Part shown: piece after piece, positions 57,163 to 64,000 of the stretch
Layout of the letters: every line of letters starts with the position of its first letter
How positions within the stretch are numbered: position 1 is the first letter of the stretch
NCBI GenBank assembly: GCA_030690365.1
Contig: JAUYGX010000024.1
Coordinates: 1-64,000 of the forward strand
Length of the DNA: 64,000 bases
From: Bacteroidales bacterium
GTDB taxonomy: Bacteria > Bacteroidota > Bacteroidia > Bacteroidales > F082
Direction of reading: 5' to 3'
Position numbers and translations under genes: made by a program
The notes under the pieces: generated by a model
Told to the model about the DNA's origin: nothing
The model's database searches: none
The model's input: the letters and a program-made list of their open reading frames with translations, nothing else

Positions 57163-59064
57163 CTATTTTTCAATAAGGATGATTTTTTCGTCGTCTTTTG
57201 CACTTAGCCGTTTGAGATATTTATTGATCTCATCATATTCTGTTTCTTTGTATTCTCCATTGTTTATTGTGTAATCGCGCACAATAGTTACCAGATTGTT
57301 TTCAAAGTGATAGGTTATCTCAAAACTCCCGTATGAGGAGTTTAGTGATATATCATCGGGTAATTTTTCAATTTGATAATGTTCAGGTATGTGAATACAC
57401 AGGGTGTCGCTATACGAATATCCAATGGCCTGATAAATTGGATACTTTCGGGAAGCATTGATTTCTTTAAATGTGGACATTTGTAAAAGACTATTCGATT
57501 TAATAAACCATCGTTTTACGGTTTTGGAGCCGTATTGATTGATAGTTCCATTAACTTTAAGTTCGCCGAGTGCATTTTTATCCGATTGGTCATCGATGGA
57601 AAAGTTATTGATCTCTAATCCTCTGGCTGAAAGTGATTTTAACAAATCTTCCTTTTGTTCTTTACCTGATTTATGCATGAATCTATAAATATCTTCAAAC
57701 AGATAGTTTTTATAATCCGCCCGGATATCGAAACTCGCATGTCCATCATCAAAAAGTGTGATGTTGGTTGTCGAATTTCTGTGGTTATCTTTGATATTAT
57801 ATTCAGGCGTTTTGGCAAGCACTCCTCCTTGAGGTGTTATCAACAAAGCATATCTGTCGGCATTGCCTCTCCCGATGTATCCACAAGGGATATTCTGATT
57901 GGTGCATTCGAGCCAGAGGGTATCTTCCATAGGTACACAAAGAATCACATGGTTGGTTTGATTTACACTTGGAAATTCGGGGTATTTTATCCTTTTGTTT
58001 AATCCATTTCCAATTTCAGCATAGTACGATGCTATGCCTACACTTTTTAACAAAGCCCTGGTATAGTTTGACAGTGCTTTGCAGTCGCCGTAACCTTTTC
58101 CGTCCACATCACTGGCCATTATAGGCTGAAAACCTCCAATACCCAGTGAGATGTTGACATACCTGGTGTTTTGCTGCATATACTGATAAATAGCCTTTAC
58201 TTTTTCCCTGATATCGTTTATGGTATCAGTAAGTTTTTGCATTTTAAAGACGGTCTCATCCGGGAGATTATCCCGGTTCTCAATCAGCTGGTTTACCCAA
58301 AGGCCATATGTTTGCCAACTTGTAAAATCGCCACTGGTTCCTTCATAACTGATATTCACGGGCGTTAGAAGTATGGCGGGGAATATGCTCAGGTAACCAG
58401 GGCTATAAGGTTCATATTCAATGGCTTTTAGGTTATTAACCTGCCAGGTATATTCAGTAATCGTCTTATCTGCACTTTGGTTGAATTCAAATGAATGATT
58501 TAATTCCTTGTATTTGAGTTCAAGTTGGGCAGGTGTTCTGAAAATTAATTCTGACTTTTCTACCGAAATATTAAAACCTTTTTGTGGTACCCAGCTGCCA
58601 AATCCAACAACTTCATCATACTCAATTGTGTATTTATACTCAACAGTAAAAGGATAAGTGTTTGATACGGGATTGCAGTGTTTTACCCGATTATCGCTGT
58701 AAAGCGTGTAGCTGTTATTGGAGGCATAATCCTGAATGTCCTTTTTATTGATTTTCTTTATCAAGATACCTAAGGAATTATAGGTATAGCCTTCAATTCG
58801 TATAACTTTTGAATTCCGATCGTATGGGATCAATAATCTGGCTTCGGAAATTCCTTTTGAATTAAGAATGGTGATGGCATAGTGTACGGTTTCGCTGTAT
58901 TTCCCAACCGATGTACGATCATAGGTGGTCGTGTTAAACCGAATCACCGCGTTGGCATTTCTGGTAAGTGAGTCAGCAATTAATTCACTGTTTAGCGGAG
59001 TTTGCCCGGAAACCGAATTGATCAGGGCAAATGTAATTGCAAGTAGTAGAATTAACCTGTGCAT
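57163..59064 (-). CDS. DUF3857/transglutaminase-like domain protein
   Basis: N-terminal DUF3857-like region and YGDCKALSNYTRALLKSVGI transglutaminase-like core. Confidence 0.87.
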   Translation of the reverse strand: MHRLILLLAITFALINSVSGQTPLNSELIADSLTRNANAVIRFNTTTYDRTSVGKYSETVHYAITILNSKGISEARLLIPYDRNSKVIRIEGYTYNSLGILIKKINKKDIQDYASNNSYTLYSDNRVKHCNPVSNTYPFTVEYKYTIEYDEVVGFGSWVPQKGFNISVEKSELIFRTPAQLELKYKELNHSFEFNQSADKTITEYTWQVNNLKAIEYEPYSPGYLSIFPAILLTPVNISYEGTSGDFTSWQTYGLWVNQLIENRDNLPDETVFKMQKLTDTINDIREKVKAIYQYMQQNTRYVNISLGIGGFQPIMASDVDGKGYGDCKALSNYTRALLKSVGIASYYAEIGNGLNKRIKYPEFPSVNQTNHVILCVPMEDTLWLECTNQNIPCGYIGRGNADRYALLITPQGGVLAKTPEYNIKDNHRNSTTNITLFDDGHASFDIRADYKNYLFEDIYRFMHKSGKEQKEDLLKSLSARGLEINNFSIDDQSDKNALGELKVNGTINQYGSKTVKRWFIKSNSLLQMSTFKEINASRKYPIYQAIGYSYSDTLCIHIPEHYQIEKLPDDISLNSSYGSFEITYHFENNLVTIVRDYTINNGEYKETEYDEINKYLKRLSAKDDEKIILIEK

Positions 59065-61131
59065 CTATATTTTCTTAAGTACGATCATCTCCTTTTGTTT
59101 ATTGAGTATCAGATCGTAAATTTGTTTTAGAGATTCATATTCATCGGGTAGAAAGATACTCTTGTTTATAAAGAATCTTGAAACAAGATTAACTTTATTT
59201 CCTATCACATTTACCTGATAAATAAATTTGATACTGTTGTCGGGAAGTTTTAGGACGGTAGCCTCTGGAAGCTCAGATACTTCATAGTTTTCAGGTAGTT
59301 CGATGGTGCATATTTGTTGAATTCTGTATGGATAGTTAAATTCTACAGGGTAGTCGCGTTTTGGAAGTTTAAATGGATTGTTTTCAATAAATGGATTGAT
59401 GGCAGGGGAGAAGTAAAGTAGATTATCTGAAACCTCCGCAGGATTTTCTATTTTAATTTGATAAGAAACATTGATACTTCCGGTAATTGAATCCATATCC
59501 GAAAGTTCCATTTTTTCGATGGATAAACCACCATTTTTCTTTTCCAGAGATTGAGTGTATTCTTCCTTAGTGTTGTACTTTTTGAAGTCTTTTATAAAAT
59601 TGTAGGCAGCATATTCTTTAAGCATCATACCTTCATTTCCTGTCAGAACAAAATTTTCATCAAACGACAAGTCAAATTTAGAAGTTAACTGATAAGATTT
59701 ATAATCCATTAAATTTATCCAGTCGTGTTTCGATTTATCAATTACCCTTCCTTTGTCATTGAGGCAGCGGATGGGGATTAAATTTATTTCGGATGAGGGA
59801 TCAGTAGCATCCATCAGATAGGCACTGCTATCGATTTGAACCATGGCGATAACATAGTTGAACCTGGTTAACGATGGGTGAGCCGGGTGAATAATGCCAT
59901 TTTCCTGGGTGCTCAAAATAACCGGATAAGCATTAAAACCGAGGGTATTTAGAAGCACTACCAGATTTAGATTGACATCGGAGCAATTTCCGCCTCCCTC
60001 TTTGTAGGTTTTGCTAAGGGGGAAACTGGTGTATTTGCTTCTGATTCCATTCCAGACCATGGTTTTTTTTATGTGGTGGAAAGCGGCATTCATAAGTGAG
60101 TCATCACCGAGATTAAGACTTTTCAGCGCTTCAGTTTTTCGCTTGAAATGTCCCGAATTGTCCAGTTGCTTGCCAAAGTTTGCATTGTCAAGTAGTTTGT
60201 TGTCAACCTGATCCCAAGTGGTTGTATAGCTCTTGGTAGTTTGGTTGGGAAATTTGGTGTAAGCAAGTTCAAATTCAATACGGGTGAGGTAATTGTCTTT
60301 TGTACGTAAAAATCCTTCGGATGGAAACGCGGGGATGTTTTCAACATGGTAGTGATCATATATTTCCATATAATCATATTTCTTTGTGTAGGTATCGGTG
60401 GTACGTATCTGTCCGTCGTTTACCTGAACATAGGTGAATTCCAATTGCTTGTTCTGGGAAGTATTTTTAACTTTTATGGGAAAGTAACCTCGTTGGGTTG
60501 CGTTAAATACGAAATAATCAGGAATTCTGATATGATAGTCGCTCTGCAAAACAGGAATTGAGTACTGAAATTTCCAGTCACGCAAATTAAAAAAGTAATC
60601 GGATTTAATAGAATATTCAACTTCTATAATGGATCCCGCTCGTACATTGGGCAAAGCAAATTTTTTGGTCATCCAGTTTTCACTAGTTTCTTCCCTGATA
60701 ATATCACTGGCATTCAATTTTGTTCTAACAATTTTCCCTCCCTCCAGATTATAGGTGGCCGCTTTCACACCTGTGGTTCTTTCCTCTTCATTATTCTCAT
60801 GGTACAGGGGTATTTCAACATCTGCCCACGAAAACCCCTGGTTGTCAAGAATCTTTATTCTGAATTGACGTGTGAAATAAAGTTGGAATCCATTGTTTTC
60901 ACTATCCGGCCTATCGGAAACGATTCTGGTAGTACCATATTCAAAGTAGGCTTTCCCATAGTCATAAATGTAGTATGCATGCGCATTTGAGTCTATTGGA
61001 CAATGGGTTATCAGCAATTCTTCTTTGGTTACATCACCGTATTTCATGGCGGGTCGTTGTGCCTGAATACTTACACTTGTAATAAAAATCAGGGCCAAAG
61101 TGAAGAGGCCAGGAGTAAATTTGTTATTCAT
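59065..61131 (-). CDS. DUF3857/transglutaminase-like domain protein
   Basis: RAGSIIEVEYSIKSDYFFNLRDWKFQYSIPVLQSDYHIRIPDYF; GGNCSDVNLNLVVLLNTLGFNAYPVILST transglutaminase-like core. Confidence 0.87.
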   Translation of the reverse strand: MNNKFTPGLFTLALIFITSVSIQAQRPAMKYGDVTKEELLITHCPIDSNAHAYYIYDYGKAYFEYGTTRIVSDRPDSENNGFQLYFTRQFRIKILDNQGFSWADVEIPLYHENNEEERTTGVKAATYNLEGGKIVRTKLNASDIIREETSENWMTKKFALPNVRAGSIIEVEYSIKSDYFFNLRDWKFQYSIPVLQSDYHIRIPDYFVFNATQRGYFPIKVKNTSQNKQLEFTYVQVNDGQIRTTDTYTKKYDYMEIYDHYHVENIPAFPSEGFLRTKDNYLTRIEFELAYTKFPNQTTKSYTTTWDQVDNKLLDNANFGKQLDNSGHFKRKTEALKSLNLGDDSLMNAAFHHIKKTMVWNGIRSKYTSFPLSKTYKEGGGNCSDVNLNLVVLLNTLGFNAYPVILSTQENGIIHPAHPSLTRFNYVIAMVQIDSSAYLMDATDPSSEINLIPIRCLNDKGRVIDKSKHDWINLMDYKSYQLTSKFDLSFDENFVLTGNEGMMLKEYAAYNFIKDFKKYNTKEEYTQSLEKKNGGLSIEKMELSDMDSITGSINVSYQIKIENPAEVSDNLLYFSPAINPFIENNPFKLPKRDYPVEFNYPYRIQQICTIELPENYEVSELPEATVLKLPDNSIKFIYQVNVIGNKVNLVSRFFINKSIFLPDEYESLKQIYDLILNKQKEMIVLKKI

Positions 61132-61387
61132 AATTTGTTGATAAAGTAATGGATTCTTTTTTAACTGAGGTCGTTTCCTTAATAATCATCTGTTGCTTGA
61201 TTTATATATTCAATTGAATAGTCAGTTCGTTTTTATTCTGAAATTTTGATTACATCATAAAAGTAATGCCCGGGTATAAAATATACCGACGATTAACAGT
61301 CCATAACTTTTAGTTGGTCAAAATTATAAAAAAAAGGTTACGCCGAAATGCACAGATGTGTTTTATGCAAGTTTAGCTATGCACTTG

Positions 61388-61828
61388 TTAACGAAGTACT
61401 TCCTTTGCGATGGTAACAGCATCAGATATACATTTCTCACAAATAGATTCCATTAGTTGGTATTCCTTAATATATTGTTGACCTTCAGCCGTGTTTAGAT
61501 CGGCATTTAGCAGCTTTTTACAAATCAATGTTCCATGAATGGCGGTAAATTGCTTGCTGAAATCGCGGATCATGCCGTTTGTAATCTCTTTCTGTTCCTG
61601 GTTCTCATTGTACTTTTGTCCATTATATAACCCAAATACCATAAACGATCCGGTTGCTGCCCCGCATGTGCCCTGAAGTTTTCCCATGCCTCCACCGAAT
61701 CCGCTTGCTATGCTTTGAGTAATATTGCTGTCAACTTTTAACTCTTCCGAAAAGGCTCTCAGCACCGATTGAGCACAGTTATTTCCTGATCTGTAATGAG
61801 TGAGTGCGTTTTCTTCCTTTTTATCCAT
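61388..61828 (-). CDS. C_GCAxxG_C_C family protein
   Basis: NCAQSVLRAF, ASGFGGGMGKLQGTCGAATGSFMVFGL, C-terminal CEKCISDA. Confidence 0.93.
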   Translation of the reverse strand: MDKKEENALTHYRSGNNCAQSVLRAFSEELKVDSNITQSIASGFGGGMGKLQGTCGAATGSFMVFGLYNGQKYNENQEQKEITNGMIRDFSKQFTAIHGTLICKKLLNADLNTAEGQQYIKEYQLMESICEKCISDAVTIAKEVLR

Positions 61829-61841
61829 GGTCAGACATTCA

Positions 61842-62789
61842 TTAATCTTTATTTTTCAGGCCACTGTAATCAGTTTTTACAATTTTCTGAATCCCATCAG
61901 CATAAGAAGTCGGTTTGATGCCAAACCGCTTTTCAAATTTGCTGCTGTCGAAAACATAGTCGCGATCGTATTGATAGATCATCTCCACCATCTCCTTCAT
62001 GATGGGGATGAAAAGGCCCAGAATGCGAACCAAAAATTTGGGAGCTACCTGATACTTTGGTGCCACTCCCATTTCTCCGGCAATGGCCTCAATCCACTCT
62101 TTACCCGTAAATGGGTTTGCCATTGTTGGGAGGTGCCATACCTGATTATAGGCATTGGCTGTATTCCCCAAAAGAGCTGTAGCTATTCCTGCATCAGGAA
62201 TATAGGTAAATGAATGCTTGAAGTTGGCGGAACCCATCCAATTGGCCTTTTTACCCAGACTAAAGTTTTTAAATACCATTTCGGTGAGCATGCTGACATT
62301 TTGTATGGATGGGCCATAAAAGTCGGCTGATCTGGCAATGAGGGCGGTAAGTTGTCCTGAATCGACTTCACTCATAATCTCCCTTACAATCTCAGCCCGG
62401 ATTTGACCCTTTTTACTGGGTGGATTGATGGGTGTTTCTTCTGTCATGCCATTCAGGTAGTTTTTGTCGTACATATATATATTGTCGAAAAATACCATCT
62501 TGCATTTATGTTGTACACAGGCTTTAATTACATGACCGATAAACAACGGCCAATTTTTTGTCCAAACCTTCAGGTTGTACTCAAAACCAACGGTTACATA
62601 AACAACCGAAGAGCCTCTTACCGCTTTTTCAACTTCGTTGAAATTAAGCAGATCAGCAGTAAGTAGCTCATCTGTATCATTTACCTTCTTAGGGTTTCGG
62701 CTTACCAGCCTGATTTTAGTGGTATATTTTTTTAGCGCTTTTGCCAGTTCAATTCCAATGGCTCCACCGGCGCCGAGTATCGTTTGCAT
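61842..62789 (-). CDS. NAD-dependent epimerase/dehydratase family protein
   Basis: MQTILGAGGAIGIELAKALKKY, VVYVTVGFEYN, MVFFDNIYMYDKN; start assigned to MQTILGAGG. Confidence 0.88.
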   Translation of the reverse strand: MQTILGAGGAIGIELAKALKKYTTKIRLVSRNPKKVNDTDELLTADLLNFNEVEKAVRGSSVVYVTVGFEYNLKVWTKNWPLFIGHVIKACVQHKCKMVFFDNIYMYDKNYLNGMTEETPINPPSKKGQIRAEIVREIMSEVDSGQLTALIARSADFYGPSIQNVSMLTEMVFKNFSLGKKANWMGSANFKHSFTYIPDAGIATALLGNTANAYNQVWHLPTMANPFTGKEWIEAIAGEMGVAPKYQVAPKFLVRILGLFIPIMKEMVEMIYQYDRDYVFDSSKFEKRFGIKPTSYADGIQKIVKTDYSGLKNKD

Positions 62790-62791
62790 AA

Positions 62792-62899
62792 TTATTTCTT
62801 TAAAAGATCGCGAATTTCTGTTAATAATACTTCTTACTTCGATGGAGCAGGAGCAGCAGTGTGTGCGGCTGCTTCTTTCTTTTCCAACTTTTCTTTCAT
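62792..62899 (-). pseudogene. mscL: Remnant of mscL 3' end (C-terminal cytoplasmic helix) with internal stop
   Basis: Minus-strand reading MKEKLEKKEAAAHTAAPAPSK*EVLLTEIRDLLKK*, matching the conserved MscL C-terminus; no transmembrane coding sequence upstream. Confidence 0.72.
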
Positions 62900-62989
62900 T
62901 TAACAAAGATAGATTTAATTCATACAGTTTCAGATAAGAAATTTTACTATCGTAAAAGACTTATGCTTTTAAAATCAGTTATTTAAAGA

Positions 62990-63910
62990 TTAGCCTGCAT
63001 GTGTAATTGAGGCAAAAGTCCGCTTGATACCCTTTGTGTAATGAACCTTTGGATGTCCAAAAATCAGGAAGATACCTTCACGACTCGGGTATTTAATTCC
63101 ATGCTTCTCTCTAAATACCCTGGCTTTTCGGCCATTCTGAATCAGTGGATGAATTCCCCCCAGCATGCAACTTCCCAACCCGAGTGTTTCGCCGGCCATC
63201 ATCGCATAGGTGGCGGCAATCAAAGGATCAGCCGGGTCAGCATAAGGGGATCCATAGAAATACAGTGCCAAAGGCGCATCGTAGGTAACCAAATCCTGTC
63301 CCTGTTTCATATGATCGATATAAATCCGAAACAATGGTTTTACAAATTGCCTGAATAATTCATCATTCGATTTACCCCAAATTGGTTTCATAAGTGCTAA
63401 AAACCAGCCAGATACAAACCATTTCATTTTTTCAAGATAGTGGCAAAAATCTTCTGAAAAGTCCCGGACTTTCTGTTTATTATCCAAAACGAGTACGTTG
63501 ACGTCTGAAGGTGGCAGTCCCATGGGTGCTGTTCGTGCCATATCCAGTATCTTTTTGATTGATTCCTGCTCCACGGGATAGTCATTGAATTCACGGATAC
63601 TTCTTCTGGACTGTAACATGCTCATTAACTGGTCGTAATTGGTCTTGGTTGCTTTTTTCGGCAGATCAAATACATCTTCTGGTGAACATTCTCTACCTTG
63701 AATTTCAATTGCTCCCGAAGGACAAATGGTCATACAATGTGCACATGCAATACAACCAAAAAGTGGATGTTCCGTGGTGGCTACTTTTCCATCCACCATC
63801 TGTAAACTAAAGTCTTTGCACACCAACACACATAGTCCGCAACCGGTACAAAGTTCAGTTTTAATGTGTATTTCCGCTTTTTCTTTGGTTCTGGTGGTTG
63901 GAATGGCCAT
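62990..63910 (-). CDS. Nitroreductase family protein with N-terminal 2x[4Fe-4S] ferredoxin domain
   Basis: CTGCGLCVLVCKDF, CIACAHCMTICPSGAI; SRRSIREFNDYPVE, LGLGSCMLGGIHPLI. Confidence 0.94.
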   Translation of the reverse strand: MAIPTTRTKEKAEIHIKTELCTGCGLCVLVCKDFSLQMVDGKVATTEHPLFGCIACAHCMTICPSGAIEIQGRECSPEDVFDLPKKATKTNYDQLMSMLQSRRSIREFNDYPVEQESIKKILDMARTAPMGLPPSDVNVLVLDNKQKVRDFSEDFCHYLEKMKWFVSGWFLALMKPIWGKSNDELFRQFVKPLFRIYIDHMKQGQDLVTYDAPLALYFYGSPYADPADPLIAATYAMMAGETLGLGSCMLGGIHPLIQNGRKARVFREKHGIKYPSREGIFLIFGHPKVHYTKGIKRTFASITHAG

Positions 63911-64000
63911 GGTTACAAATTAAGGGAATAATAAATCGTGCGTAAATTTACAAAATCTCCGAATTACTTTTATAATCAGGGTATTGAAAATAATCTACCC

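Overview
This is a 64 kb Bacteroidetes-type chromosomal segment. Lineage evidence: T9SS C-terminal sorting tails, TTG-N19-TAnnTTTG promoters, a Bacteroidetes-style RpoZ, BamD, and DUF4835/DUF3857/DUF5686/DUF6913-like proteins. It is mostly housekeeping: dapD, dapA, def, ruvX, gyrB, bamD-rpoZ-coaBC, recQ, fmt, mpg, an HU gene, 2-oxoacid dehydrogenase E1 and E2, a DEAD-box helicase, three sensor kinases carrying receiver domains, and three T9SS-exported proteins. No rRNA, tRNA or CRISPR was recognised. The main accessory island is about 4.5-7.4 kb. It holds an AbiE-type type IV toxin-antitoxin pair with a perfect 11-bp inverted repeat at its promoter, an odd antitoxin-toxin junction (GTTAAAC and a frame change between the coupled ATG and the conserved toxin N-terminus), an attC-like long inverted repeat downstream, and a transposase remnant upstream. 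Other items worth a second look: a decayed mscL 3' end with a stop in the conserved C-terminal helix (62.8 kb), a nested CGCAAAG inverted-repeat element (9.9 kb), a NagB-like/PIG-L-like fusion, two DUF3857 genes in the same frame separated only by TAG, and a terminator stem embedded in the end of the mpg gene. All family calls come from motif recognition in the translations; no database search was run.
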